The notes beneath the pieces were generated by a model. That model searched no databases, was not told the origin of the DNA, and was given only the letters and a program-made list of their open reading frames with translations. The translations under genes and the position numbers were made by a program. Of a stretch of 64,000 nucleotides of DNA, positions 16,264 to 26,918 are shown piece after piece (positions within the stretch are counted from its first letter, which is position 1; each line of letters starts with the position of its first letter). Origin of the DNA: Odoribacter laneus YIT 12061 (GTDB lineage: Bacteria; Bacteroidota; Bacteroidia; Bacteroidales; Marinifilaceae); assembly GCF_000243215.1 (NCBI RefSeq), contig NZ_JH594597.1, positions 359,977 through 423,976 of the forward strand, read 5' to 3'.

Positions 16264-18207
16264 ATGATAGATCAGGCAACCATACAGAAAATTTTCGATG
16301 CAGCAGACATTTATGAAGTTGTTTCAGACTTCGTACATCTCAAAAAAAGAGGAGTAAATTATGTCGGTTGTTGTCCTTTTCATAATGAAAAAACGGGTTC
16401 ATTTACCGTATCTCCGGCCAAAGGTATATACAAATGTTTCGGTTGCGGTAAAGGAGGAAATGCCGTAAATTTTATTATGGAACACGAGCAAATGTCCTAT
16501 GTGGAAGCTTTACGTTATCTGGCTGCCCGTTACAACATCACCATAGAAGAAAAGGAACTGAGCGAGGAAGAGAAAAAAGAAAAAAGCGAACGGGAAAGTA
16601 TGCTGATCGTCACGAATTATGCCGAGCAATTCTTCGTAGATCAATTGCTCCATACTGATGAAGGGAAATCGGTAGGATTAAGTTATCTACATAAAAGAGG
16701 TTTGGACCTCCCTACCATAGAAAAATTCGGTCTGGGATATTGTCCTGAAAAATGGGACGGTCTTACTCAATCTGCTCTTTCCAGCGGCTATAAAAAGGAA
16801 TATCTGGTAAAGACAGGTTTGACAATTGAATCTGAAAAAGGACTTTTCGACCGCTTCAGGGCTAGGGTGATCTTCCCTATCCGGGATATTGCCGGAAAAA
16901 TTATCGCTTTTGGAGGCAGGATTATGACGAATGACAAAAAAAGTGCTAAATACCTGAACTCCCCGGAATCTGAAATTTACCACAAAAGTCGTACTTTATA
17001 CGGAATTTATTTTGCCAAAAAAAGCATTGTGCAACACAATCGTTGTTATTTGGTAGAAGGATATCTGGATGTTATCTCTTTTCACCGCAAAGGAATAGAG
17101 AATACGGTAGCCTCTTCCGGCACCTCTCTGACAATAGAACAAATACGGCTTATCCGACGGCTTACTCCGAATGTGACGATTATTTACGATGGAGATGCTG
17201 CCGGAATAAAAGCCTCCTTAAGGGGAATTGATCTGGTACTGGAAGAAGGGTTGAATGTAAGAGTGGTGCTCCTTCCGGATGGCGAAGATCCGGATTCTTT
17301 TTCCCAATCCCGTTCGCCTCAGGAATTATCAGATTATATTGCCCAACACGAAACAGACTTTATCAATTTTAAAACCCGTTTACTCTTAGGACAAGCCGGA
17401 AGCGATCCTATCGAAAAAGCCCGTCTCATTACCGATATCGTCCGGAGTATATCCCTTATTCCCGATAATATCACCCGTTCTGTGTATATTCGTGAAACAG
17501 CCACTCAAATGCAGGTGGAAGAAAGCATATTATACAACGAAATCGCCCGGATCCGGACAGGTAAAAATGCAGAAACGGCTCATTACAATTACATCGTACG
17601 GCATGAATTAAACCCCAGTGTAAAAAAAACACCTCCCCCGCCGGCGTCTACCGATAATTTATGCGAAACAGAGGAAATGGTACTGATCCGTTATTTACTT
17701 CTTTTCGGAAATCAGGAACTTTATGAAGATTCCCGTAACGGATTTCCTTATTCTGTAAGCGTAGGAGAATACATTATAGAAGAACTGGCGGAAGACGACC
17801 TGGAATTGTTTCATCCCGGTTTGTGTGAAATTCAAAAGGAATACCGGATACATTACAAAACGGCCGGATTTATTCCTGCAAAATTCTTCAGCGGCCACAC
17901 CAACCCGCAAATCAGTAGTACCGTAGCAAGTATCCTCAGTGAACCTTATGAGTTAAGTAAAATGTGGACAGGCGATAGCACTGCTCTCAAAGAAGAAACG
18001 GTATTGTCGGAATTACTACCCAAGATTGTCGACAATTACAAAATGAGACGCCTGGAAATTATGACCCGGGAAGCCGACAATAAAATTCTTGAACTCCAGA
18101 ATAGTGGTAAAAGCAACGAAATCCTCCCTTGGATTATCAAAAAAAGTACGATTAACCGCATCCGGGCTAAACTCAATGAAAAACTCGGACGCACAGGTAT
18201 AAAATAA
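16264..18207 (+). CDS. dnaG: DNA primase
   Basis: DnaG makes RNA primers at the replication fork. The 647-aa protein has the N-terminal zinc finger (Cys37, His40, Cys58, Cys61 in CPFH...KCFGCG) and the RNA-polymerase core with YGIYFAKKSI. The Toprim domain carries EGYLDVISFHRKGI and IIYDGDAAGIKA, which supply the metal-binding acids. The C-terminal third (about 450-647) is the less conserved helicase-binding region. It is a single gene between the divergent TetR operon and the convergent ABC permease. Length is normal. Confidence 0.96.
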   Translation: MIDQATIQKIFDAADIYEVVSDFVHLKKRGVNYVGCCPFHNEKTGSFTVSPAKGIYKCFGCGKGGNAVNFIMEHEQMSYVEALRYLAARYNITIEEKELSEEEKKEKSERESMLIVTNYAEQFFVDQLLHTDEGKSVGLSYLHKRGLDLPTIEKFGLGYCPEKWDGLTQSALSSGYKKEYLVKTGLTIESEKGLFDRFRARVIFPIRDIAGKIIAFGGRIMTNDKKSAKYLNSPESEIYHKSRTLYGIYFAKKSIVQHNRCYLVEGYLDVISFHRKGIENTVASSGTSLTIEQIRLIRRLTPNVTIIYDGDAAGIKASLRGIDLVLEEGLNVRVVLLPDGEDPDSFSQSRSPQELSDYIAQHETDFINFKTRLLLGQAGSDPIEKARLITDIVRSISLIPDNITRSVYIRETATQMQVEESILYNEIARIRTGKNAETAHYNYIVRHELNPSVKKTPPPPASTDNLCETEEMVLIRYLLLFGNQELYEDSRNGFPYSVSVGEYIIEELAEDDLELFHPGLCEIQKEYRIHYKTAGFIPAKFFSGHTNPQISSTVASILSEPYELSKMWTGDSTALKEETVLSELLPKIVDNYKMRRLEIMTREADNKILELQNSGKSNEILPWIIKKSTINRIRAKLNEKLGRTGIK

Positions 18208-18229
18208 AAATTTTTAACTTCAGCTTCAG

Positions 18230-18934
18230 CTAGATAAATTTTTCCCGGTTTTGGGTTTTATAAAGACCTGCCAATAAACAAACAAGAGAAGCAATCCCTA
18301 AAATAATCCGGTTATACCATAAAATTTGAAAAAAAATAGCAGGATTCTTATCCAAAGGAATATCAAAAGGGTTTAAAAAAATATTCCATTTACTGACTTC
18401 CAACACCTTGTCCAGAATAAAGAAGATCAATCCTAAAATTATAACGACGACAGCTGTACCATTCCCGTTTTTTATAACGGTACTCAAGAAAAAACAAAGC
18501 ATCCCGATAAAAAAGACAGGCACCAACACTTGTAAGGTCAATTCTACCGGAGGGACTTCTACCAGTAACCAATCGGTCAAAAAAGCCAGGCCTAAAGTAA
18601 TGCCAAAGCAAATCGCATAAGCCACTAATAAACGAAACAACCAGACTTTATAGCGATAATTCGGTATTCCAAAAATAATCTCTATAATTTTAGCATCCTG
18701 ATCGTTCTGTATACCAAAGCACATCGGATAAAAAATTAAGAGCACCGAAGGAATCAAGAGCATATTAAATCCCTTAGCTTCTGTAATATCGGCTTCAGTC
18801 AATAAATTAATAAATACAGTCAACACGTAAAACAACACCGCACTGAGCATAAAATATACAAACTTATTCCCAAAAATAATTTTGATATTATAATAGGTTA
18901 AACGAGCCAGATTATTCCAAAAATATTTTTTCAT
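18230..18934 (-). CDS. ABC-2-like membrane permease, partner of RND-ABC fusion
   Basis: This 234-aa protein has about six membrane helices and short loops, and resembles ABC-2 type permeases. An acidic FGIQNDQDAKIIEIIFGIPN segment follows the second helix and is typical of the cytoplasmic coupling region in that class. It starts 41 nt after the RND-ABC fusion ends, on the same strand. This fits a job as the transmembrane partner of the fused ATPase domain. I recognise no closer family. The assignment rests on topology and context. Confidence 0.65.
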   Translation of the reverse strand: MKKYFWNNLARLTYYNIKIIFGNKFVYFMLSAVLFYVLTVFINLLTEADITEAKGFNMLLIPSVLLIFYPMCFGIQNDQDAKIIEIIFGIPNYRYKVWLFRLLVAYAICFGITLGLAFLTDWLLVEVPPVELTLQVLVPVFFIGMLCFFLSTVIKNGNGTAVVVIILGLIFFILDKVLEVSKWNIFLNPFDIPLDKNPAIFFQILWYNRIILGIASLVCLLAGLYKTQNREKFI

Positions 18935-18975
18935 CTTTCTCCAATTAACAGATTCAATTTCCTGAACATTTTTCC

Positions 18976-21900
18976 CTACTGTGTGATAATTTCTTCACGG
19001 TTTGCGAGCTTTACGCCTCTCAAAAGCCATAAATATGAATCTTCCAGCACCGGATTCGTATGTACGGCATTCGGAACAGGCTGTGTCTCTGAAAGACATC
19101 TCACCCGGATGTTCTCTCCTAAACGGATATGGTGTACAATCAATAAATCAGCGGGCAACTGAGCAAATTCCTCTGTCGGAATCTCAAATACCCAGGTCAC
19201 ATCTTTTGCAATCCGTACCATTTCCGAAGGAGTACCACAATATTTTAAGGAACCTTTGTTAATGACACCCACCTGATTACAAGAACTGGCAATATCTTCA
19301 ATAATATGAGTAGAGAAAATCACAATCCGGTTCCGGGACAATTCTACCAGCAGATTTCTAAAGCGTATTCTTTCCCTGGGATCAAGGCCGGCAGTGGGTT
19401 CATCTACAACCAAAATCCGGGGCAGATGAAGCAAAGTCTGAGCAATACCGATCCGTTGTTTCATACCTCCGGAAAAGCCGGCGATTTTCTTATCCCTGTT
19501 TTCATACATATGTACAGCTTCCAATACTTCCCGAACACGCCTTCGCCGGACATCCTGATCATAAATTCCTTTTAAAAGCGCCTGATATTCCAGAAACTGC
19601 CAGGAAGTCAAATTTTCATAAGTTCCGAACTCCTGAGGCAAATATCCTATCAGCCCTTGTAATTCTTCCCGTTTCAACTGCGTATCGATGCCATTGATAA
19701 AAATTTTTCCGTAACTCTGTTCAAAAATACCGCAAATAATACGCATCAATGTCGTCTTTCCGGCTCCATTCGGTCCCAACAAACCGAACATACCTGTCTG
19801 TATATCCAAAGATACCGCATTTAAAGCCTTAAATGGTTCTTTCCGGTAACCTATCCAAGGAACCTTTGTTGCCATACGGTAAAAACCTTTTCGAATACCC
19901 CTGAAGCTCCCCTCAATCAAATCGATATTGATATTATATTTATGAATGCGATCGGATAAATATTTTACTAAAATTCCAGCATACCATACTATACCCAACA
20001 AAATCGCTCCTCCACTGTTCTGAAATTTTACAATAGCCCAACACAGGGAAATAAAAGGGGAAATATAATACCACCCAAAGAAAAAAATATCCAAAATGCG
20101 TCCGGTTTTCTTTAAGGAATGAAAATAGACCATTTCCTGAAACATCCGCCCGATTTGAAGGACCAATAACCAAGCTCCTACAGCAAAAAACAACGCCCAG
20201 AAAATAAGGGTTTGATAACAATAAACGAAATAGAATAAAAAGATACTGAAAGGCACCAGCCAAATCAATGCCCGCATATCTCTCCAATGCAAAAAATGTT
20301 TTTCTAATCCCAAACGCTGCCGGATACGTAAACCCGACTTCCATTCTCTCTTAAATTCCCCCGGCCTTCCGTATATTTTGACCAGATTTCGTATTTGTAT
20401 CCGTATTTCTTCTTTTTCCGGAATAATATGACTGTTGGCTCTCCTGAGGCTGCTTTCCATGAACCAAGTCACTCCTGGTATTAGAATAATTGCTATCACG
20501 AGATAAGCAATGCGCCACAATAAAGCATCAACAAATATAAAAATGACAAAAACAGCCCCCAGAAACAAGATTCCTTGCAAAACCTTCATGCCGATACGCT
20601 GGCTCCGCAAACGCTTCAAGGCATCTTCCAAACCGGAATATAAAGTTGGAATAATCACCAGAGTCAACAAAGTACTCATGGTCAATCCTCCTATCACTGT
20701 AATGGCAAAAGGAGCTCCTAATCCAGCGACAAATTCCCCCTTACCAAGAGCTAAAGGTAGCATGGCCACAATAGTCGTGATGGCCGTAATCAAAATAGGT
20801 CGCAAACGGGAAATCCCGGCAATAATTAAAGCCCGCTGTCTCCGGTTCCCCTGCCGTCTCAATAAGGAAGTATAGTCAATCAATATAATACTGTTATTTA
20901 CCACAATACCGATCAATATGATAAAACCTGTCATGACATTCGCATTCATGACCGAATTACTGGTAAAAAGCAAAGCCAACAAAGAACCAATAGCGGCTAA
21001 AGGAATAGAAAACATCAAAACGACAGGAGCACTGAGCGATTCAAAAACGGAAGCCAAGATCATAAATATCACGACGAAAGCTGCCAGTATTAAAAAAGTA
21101 AACTCCTGTGTTTCCTCTTCTTCGTGTACTACTTCTATGGCTAAACCTGCCGGAATATCCGTCCGTTGTACCAATTCATCAATTTCCTGCCGGGCAGTTT
21201 CTAAAAACTCTTTGGATTCATTTACATCCGAGGTAAAACGGTAACTGACTTCTATTTCCTTATCCTGATTCACCCGGCTGATATTTCCTTGTCCCCGCGT
21301 CAGATTAATACTTCCAAAACTTTTCAACTCAATCAAAGCCCCCTTCTCATTCCGGACCACTAAATTACGCAACTCCTCCAGTGTCCGCTCCGGCTTTTTA
21401 TCTTCTTTTTCCGCCTCTGCATATTTTTTGTCTTTGATCAAAATATCATACTCTTCTTCTCCTGCTTTATATTTTATTTCCGTCGTATTTTCAGGGGCAA
21501 AATTGGTCAATTCCGTAATGACACCGGCTGGTGTAACGTCATATATACCCATTAAATACTGATCGAATTGTATACGGGATTCCGGTTTACCCCGGGAAGT
21601 ATTCACCCAGGCATAACTGACATTTTCTAAATCATGAAGCTGATATTCCAAATACTCAGCCAGATTTTCCATCTTCTCAAAATCCTGTCCCTTGATTACA
21701 ATTTTTTCACTTTGATTTCCCAACCCCATGAGTTTCAATAACTCTTGTCCTCCTCCTATCATGGCATTCCCTCCGTCACCCCGGAAATTCTCACTTCCGG
21801 ACTTGGCTTCCAAACTGATATCCCGTATTCGAAGCTGTCTGGCTTTTGTCAACACCGTATTTTTCAGTTCTTTGAGGTCCCTATGATCTAACTTTTCAAA

Positions 21901-23721
21901 GTCCTCCTTTAGCTTTATCGTTATATTGGCTTCTGCCGCATAAATTTTTGCAGTAATCTTGTCAATTTCCGGAACTTCCATCAAAACCGCTTCATACCGC
22001 CGGATCATCTCATCTGTACGTTCTAAAGTATAGCCTCCCGGAGAGGTGATATATACATCAAAAGTATCCGTCTCTATTTCCTTTAAAGTATTTAAAGTTA
22101 AGGTCAATGATAAAGCAACCGTAGCGGCTAAAACCAGCAAAGCAATCAAAACGACCTGGGTCGGTTTGCGCAAACAAATCTTCAAAATAGCAATATAAAC
22201 TTGTACCGGACGACTATGTATGGAAAGCGCACTAAAATTCACCCGGTCTTCCCGACGGGTCATAAAAAAATGAATCGCCATCGGTACCAATAACAAAGCT
22301 ACAACTAAAGAAATCGTAAGGGTAGCGATAATAGAAACTCCCACATGTTCTCCGATTAATTTGATCATAAAATTATCGGCAAACAAAAAAGGAAGAAAAA
22401 CAGTGATGGTCGTGAGAGTCGCCGCAAAAATCGATTTCCAGACTTCCGTTGTGCCCCTCACAGCAGCTTCTTCTCCCGAAACTCCCGATGCCCGGAGACG
22501 AAAAATATTTTCCATGACCACCACAGAATTATCCAGTAACATCCCCACAGCTAAAGCAATCCCCGTAAGAGTCAATGTATTTATCGTGATTCCGGCTAAA
22601 TAGAAAAAATAAAAAGAAGAAAAAACGGAAATCGGTATCGCAAAAGCAATAATGGTTACAATCCTGAAGTTGCGCAAAAACAAATAAAGAATAAATATAG
22701 CCAGAATTGCCCCGGTAATTCCCAAATTTACAATCGTGTCGATATTGTCACTCATCGTTTCTGCAACATCCATATCCACTTGAATACTGACACCTTTAGA
22801 CTTTAACTCTTCATTCAACTGATTGATTTCTTTCCGGACTTTTTCCGAAAGCTCAATTACATTTACTTGAGGAGATTTTGCCAAAACACAAGTGATTACC
22901 TCCTTACCGTTCGTACGGGAATAAGACTCCTCTTCTTTAATACCAAAATTTATTTCAGCAATATCTTTCAGTAAGACAGGTCCTTGAGCCACGACAATGT
23001 TTCCCAAATCCTCCGTTTTCAGATATTCGGCAGTAACATTGACAAAATATCGTTTATTATTTTCATAGACCGGACCGGCAAACGTTTTTTCAGCCATATT
23101 TTTGCTGATAAGAGAGCGAATCTGAGACCGGGTAATTTTCAACGCTTCACATTTATCCTGATCTACGATAACCTCCACACTTTTTGGGCGTCCCCCCATC
23201 ACCGCCACTGCAGCGACTCCGTCTACATTCTCCAATACAGGAGCAATATCCTGGTCTGTAATATTCCGGACATAGTCTACATCCTCCTCCCCCAATACAG
23301 ACAGGGACATAAATTGGGAGCTAATCATTCCGGCAGGAGCTTTGTTGACAATCGTTCTGAATTCTTCCGGAATATTTTTTGAAATCGCTTTAATCTTTTC
23401 TTCCAGTTTCAGATAGGCATATTTTATATCCGTCCCTTTCAAAAAAGTAACTCTTATTTCCGCATTGTGGGGAGATATACGGGTTTCTATCTTTTCTACA
23501 CCCTCCATCGTGCTGATTACCCCTTCTACCGGAATGACCGCTTGATTTTCAATATATTTTGGGTCCAATTCTGTAGAAGCTCCGATATTTACAGTTAATT
23601 CAGGCAACTCAGCATTCGGATATAATTCCATCGGAAGAAAACGATAGGAAAAATATCCCATCAGTGTCAATCCGATGAAAAGCATTGAAATCAGCACCCG
23701 CCGTTTTATCAATCTGTTCAT
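18976..23721 (-). CDS. RND transporter fused to an ABC ATPase
   Basis: This 1581-aa protein joins two transport machines. Residues 1 to about 1030 are a complete RND pump of the SwrC/YerP-like type. Helix 4 has GMLLDNSVVVMEN (Asp397-Asn398) and helix 10 has IVVNNSIILIDY (Asn942), so the second Asp and the Lys of the AcrB relay are missing. About 1043-1087 adds two helices. From 1106, IRIQIRNLVKIYG looks like the first strand and A-loop of an ABC domain. About 175 residues with four likely helices follow, then KALNAVSLDI (from 1298), Walker A GPNGAGKT (1316-1323), signature FSGGM (1416-1420), Walker B VVDEP (Asp1440, Glu1441) and switch His1472. All ATPase motifs are intact. The ATPase part closely resembles the stand-alone ATPase at 34217. 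The second RND gene precedes it by 32 nt. Confidence 0.9.
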   Translation of the reverse strand: MNRLIKRRVLISMLFIGLTLMGYFSYRFLPMELYPNAELPELTVNIGASTELDPKYIENQAVIPVEGVISTMEGVEKIETRISPHNAEIRVTFLKGTDIKYAYLKLEEKIKAISKNIPEEFRTIVNKAPAGMISSQFMSLSVLGEEDVDYVRNITDQDIAPVLENVDGVAAVAVMGGRPKSVEVIVDQDKCEALKITRSQIRSLISKNMAEKTFAGPVYENNKRYFVNVTAEYLKTEDLGNIVVAQGPVLLKDIAEINFGIKEEESYSRTNGKEVITCVLAKSPQVNVIELSEKVRKEINQLNEELKSKGVSIQVDMDVAETMSDNIDTIVNLGITGAILAIFILYLFLRNFRIVTIIAFAIPISVFSSFYFFYLAGITINTLTLTGIALAVGMLLDNSVVVMENIFRLRASGVSGEEAAVRGTTEVWKSIFAATLTTITVFLPFLFADNFMIKLIGEHVGVSIIATLTISLVVALLLVPMAIHFFMTRREDRVNFSALSIHSRPVQVYIAILKICLRKPTQVVLIALLVLAATVALSLTLTLNTLKEIETDTFDVYITSPGGYTLERTDEMIRRYEAVLMEVPEIDKITAKIYAAEANITIKLKEDFEKLDHRDLKELKNTVLTKARQLRIRDISLEAKSGSENFRGDGGNAMIGGGQELLKLMGLGNQSEKIVIKGQDFEKMENLAEYLEYQLHDLENVSYAWVNTSRGKPESRIQFDQYLMGIYDVTPAGVITELTNFAPENTTEIKYKAGEEEYDILIKDKKYAEAEKEDKKPERTLEELRNLVVRNEKGALIELKSFGSINLTRGQGNISRVNQDKEIEVSYRFTSDVNESKEFLETARQEIDELVQRTDIPAGLAIEVVHEEEETQEFTFLILAAFVVIFMILASVFESLSAPVVLMFSIPLAAIGSLLALLFTSNSVMNANVMTGFIILIGIVVNNSIILIDYTSLLRRQGNRRQRALIIAGISRLRPILITAITTIVAMLPLALGKGEFVAGLGAPFAITVIGGLTMSTLLTLVIIPTLYSGLEDALKRLRSQRIGMKVLQGILFLGAVFVIFIFVDALLWRIAYLVIAIILIPGVTWFMESSLRRANSHIIPEKEEIRIQIRNLVKIYGRPGEFKREWKSGLRIRQRLGLEKHFLHWRDMRALIWLVPFSIFLFYFVYCYQTLIFWALFFAVGAWLLVLQIGRMFQEMVYFHSLKKTGRILDIFFFGWYYISPFISLCWAIVKFQNSGGAILLGIVWYAGILVKYLSDRIHKYNINIDLIEGSFRGIRKGFYRMATKVPWIGYRKEPFKALNAVSLDIQTGMFGLLGPNGAGKTTLMRIICGIFEQSYGKIFINGIDTQLKREELQGLIGYLPQEFGTYENLTSWQFLEYQALLKGIYDQDVRRRRVREVLEAVHMYENRDKKIAGFSGGMKQRIGIAQTLLHLPRILVVDEPTAGLDPRERIRFRNLLVELSRNRIVIFSTHIIEDIASSCNQVGVINKGSLKYCGTPSEMVRIAKDVTWVFEIPTEEFAQLPADLLIVHHIRLGENIRVRCLSETQPVPNAVHTNPVLEDSYLWLLRGVKLANREEIITQ

Positions 23722-23753
23722 ATCATAAATTAAAATAGCACAAAGCCCTAAAA

Positions 23754-26700
23754 TTAAACCTCTTCTCTTTTCAGAGATTCGGGTTTCCGGTCAAAAATAT
23801 AATATACACAAGGGATAACAATCAACGTCAACAAGGTAGAAGTCAGTAAGCCTCCGATTACAGCTAAAGCCATAGGAGAACGGAGAGAAGCTCCTTCTCC
23901 AAAACCGAAACACATGGGCAATAAAGCCAAAATGGTGGTCAAACTCGTCATGATAATAGGACGGATGCGTTGTTGCGCAGCTTGCATAACGGCCTCTTTT
24001 AAAGCGAATCCTTGTGCTTTCAATTGATTGATACGGTCTACCAAAATAATCGAACTATTGACAGCAATACCAGCCAACATAATAATACCGATAAAAGCCA
24101 TCATATTTAACGTTTGGCCTGTAATCCAAAAGGCCAATATACTTCCTACTCCTGCCAAAGGAATCGTCAATAAAATAGTGAAAGGATGCCTCAAAGACTC
24201 GAACTGTGCAGCCATGACCATATATACCAATACAATGGACAAGATCAGAGCAAACCCTAAACCATTAAAAGACTCCGCCCGCTTTTCTTCCTCTCCTGTA
24301 ATTTTAGCCGAATACTTAGCCGGAAATTCCATTTCTGCAATACAAGCACGTACAGCCGGTGTAATCCGTCCTAACGAATAATCTTTCTCCAACATCGCTG
24401 TCACCTCCCCCACCCGATTCTGATTCTTTCTGATCATCTCCCTAGGAGCTGTTGTAACCGCAATTTCTGCAATTTCACCCAAACGATATTTTTTATCCCC
24501 CTGACGAATTTCGATACCCTGTAAATCGGCCAAAGAAATTTCAGGTACCCGAATCTCAATATCTACAGGCTCGCCCTGAGACTCGTAGCTCCCTGCCTTT
24601 TTACCATTTAATTGTTCACTGATTTGTTGAGTAACGGAAGCAATATCTACTTCGTAAATACCACTCCGTAAACGATCCAAAGCCACATTCACTTCAGGAG
24701 AACCTTTTTCCATCGAAGTATTAATTTCATACAATCCCTTTACTTTTCCCAATTTCTGCTTTAGCTCCACACATAGCTCTTCTAATATTTCGATTTCCTC
24801 TCCCCGGATCTCCACCACCAAAGGAGCCCCCTCCGTTCCCAAAGCTGTCTGCAAAGCAGATTGCTCTTTTTCATAAGTAAGTTCCACTCCTTCAGGCATG
24901 CTCACATGCTTACCCAAAGCCATTATCAAATAATCAGCATCTATTTTTGCCGCCGGCTTCAATTTTACTTTAATTTCCGCCTGATTTTCTTCTTTTGCCT
25001 GAGTTCCGGACTCCGTATCGGTATGGGAAGGACCAACTAATGTATACATCCATGCTATATCCTCCCCTCCCAGATTCCGGATCATCTGCTCTATCGATGC
25101 TGCAGCGTAATCCGTACTTTGTAATCGGGTCCCCGGTTCCAGAGTAAGTTTTACATTCAACTCTTTTGAATCGGCTTTCGGCATAAACTCCATGCCGATT
25201 AAAGGTAAGCTTGCATAACTACATACAATTAACACCAAAGCTGCCAAAACTACCCGATAGCGATATTTTAGTAATTTCCCTACAAAACGTCCGTATCCTT
25301 TGATGCGGATCGACTTCATTTCCTTTGTATTCTGTTTGACAAAATAAGAAGATAACATGGGTATAAACAAAAGGGCTACAAAAAGGGAAGACAGTAAGGA
25401 AAAAGTAACTGTCCAAGCTTGTTCTTTAAATAACTCCCCTGCAGCTCCCTGTATGTAAACAATCGGCAAAAATACCACTATTGTAGTTAAAGTGGAAGAG
25501 GTAATCGCTCCGGACACTTCCGAAGCTCCTTTTACAGCAGCTTCTTTGGCCGTCAATCCATTTTCCAGATTCCGGAAAATATTTTCCATGACCACAATGG
25601 CATTGTCGACCAGCATCCCCGCTCCTAAAGCCAATCCTCCCAACGTCATAATATTCATTGACAATCCATTGAAATACATTAAATTGAATGTGGCAATAAT
25701 GGAAATAGGTATGGAAACACTTACGATCAAAGTAGTATTCATACGACGCAGAAAGATATACAAAACAATAACGGCTAAAAAAATGCCAAGCAAAGCAGAG
25801 TCTTTTACCTCCCCGATGGAGGCACCGATAAACTCTCCCTGATTACTGATAATGCTAAACTCATATCCAGGCATACTTTTTCGTAATTCTACTAACTTGT
25901 GCTGGATATTTTCTACCACTTTTACTGTATTGTATTTATTTTCTTTGTATATACTAATCCCTAAACAACGATTTCCGTCAAAACGAGCGATATTGTCCGG
26001 AGTCTTATTTATAGACCGTATCGTCGCTACATCTTTTAAATAAACCGGAGCTTTTACATTGGAAGACGCTTGTCCTTCTTCCGTCTGGCCCGCAGAAGGC
26101 TGTTTGAAAGCCACAATAATATTACTGATATCTTCAATATTTTTAAGCAGATGAACCCCTTTTACACTGTACTGAATATCTTCATTTACAATTGTTCCGC
26201 CGGAAACATTCTGATTGACACTTTCAATCTTACTGGCAATTGCATCTGCTGTAAGATTAAAAGCCTCCAGCATATAAGGATTTGTCTTTATTTCGATATA
26301 AGCATTTTCCTGTCCGTTCAACTGAATGTCGGCCACTCCGTCCAAACGTACCAATTCACTCCGCATATAATTTTCAGCAATTTTCCGGAGTTCATTCATA
26401 TCGCTGATTTCGTTATGAGTTAAGGCTACCGTCATCACCGGCGCAGCATTTACATCGTAACGGGAAACCTGAAAAGAGGTAATTTCTGCATGCTGAGAAA
26501 CCGACGACAAACTGCGTTGTAAATCCAGATAGGCAGCATCCATATCCTGATCCCAATCGTATTCCACTGTAATCGTAGCCGCTCCTGCCCGACATACACT
26601 GTTTACATTTTTTACCCCATCCTGACGGGCGGCCAGAGCTTCTATATTCTCCACAAATTGCTTTTCCATCTCTTCGGGAGGCCTTTCCCCCGCCTGAACA

Positions 26701-26846
26701 TCAACATACAAAGCCGGATTTTTTAAATCCGGAAACAAATCTGTCCCCAGTTTATTGTAAGAAATTATCCCCAACAAACACACCGCTAAGGTAATCATCA
26801 ATACACTTACAGGATATTTTACTGCAAATTTCGTAATAGGATTCAT
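23754..26846 (-). CDS. RND efflux pump, single-Asp relay type
   Basis: This 1030-aa RND permease has 12 helices and two periplasmic loops. Helix 4 has GMLVDNAIVVMEN and helix 10 has AGIAVNSSIILVDR. As in the fused neighbour, the second Asp and the relay Lys of AcrB are replaced, so energy coupling may differ from classical pumps. It lies 32 nt before the RND-ABC fusion and 72 nt after the adaptor. The two RND proteins may form a mixed trimer, as MdtB and MdtC do, though this is an inference. No truncation is seen. Confidence 0.92.
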   Translation of the reverse strand: MNPITKFAVKYPVSVLMITLAVCLLGIISYNKLGTDLFPDLKNPALYVDVQAGERPPEEMEKQFVENIEALAARQDGVKNVNSVCRAGAATITVEYDWDQDMDAAYLDLQRSLSSVSQHAEITSFQVSRYDVNAAPVMTVALTHNEISDMNELRKIAENYMRSELVRLDGVADIQLNGQENAYIEIKTNPYMLEAFNLTADAIASKIESVNQNVSGGTIVNEDIQYSVKGVHLLKNIEDISNIIVAFKQPSAGQTEEGQASSNVKAPVYLKDVATIRSINKTPDNIARFDGNRCLGISIYKENKYNTVKVVENIQHKLVELRKSMPGYEFSIISNQGEFIGASIGEVKDSALLGIFLAVIVLYIFLRRMNTTLIVSVSIPISIIATFNLMYFNGLSMNIMTLGGLALGAGMLVDNAIVVMENIFRNLENGLTAKEAAVKGASEVSGAITSSTLTTIVVFLPIVYIQGAAGELFKEQAWTVTFSLLSSLFVALLFIPMLSSYFVKQNTKEMKSIRIKGYGRFVGKLLKYRYRVVLAALVLIVCSYASLPLIGMEFMPKADSKELNVKLTLEPGTRLQSTDYAAASIEQMIRNLGGEDIAWMYTLVGPSHTDTESGTQAKEENQAEIKVKLKPAAKIDADYLIMALGKHVSMPEGVELTYEKEQSALQTALGTEGAPLVVEIRGEEIEILEELCVELKQKLGKVKGLYEINTSMEKGSPEVNVALDRLRSGIYEVDIASVTQQISEQLNGKKAGSYESQGEPVDIEIRVPEISLADLQGIEIRQGDKKYRLGEIAEIAVTTAPREMIRKNQNRVGEVTAMLEKDYSLGRITPAVRACIAEMEFPAKYSAKITGEEEKRAESFNGLGFALILSIVLVYMVMAAQFESLRHPFTILLTIPLAGVGSILAFWITGQTLNMMAFIGIIMLAGIAVNSSIILVDRINQLKAQGFALKEAVMQAAQQRIRPIIMTSLTTILALLPMCFGFGEGASLRSPMALAVIGGLLTSTLLTLIVIPCVYYIFDRKPESLKREEV

Positions 26847-26918
26847 CGTCTGATACTTATCTTTATAGGGATTTTCTGAATTTCCTTCTCTCCTGGCTTT
26901 CTATAAAAAATTCCCTAT

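Noticed and set aside
20510-21244. Long plus-strand frames antisense to the RND genes
   Set aside because: They are mirror frames of clear RND coding sequence, with no domain, start context or promoter.
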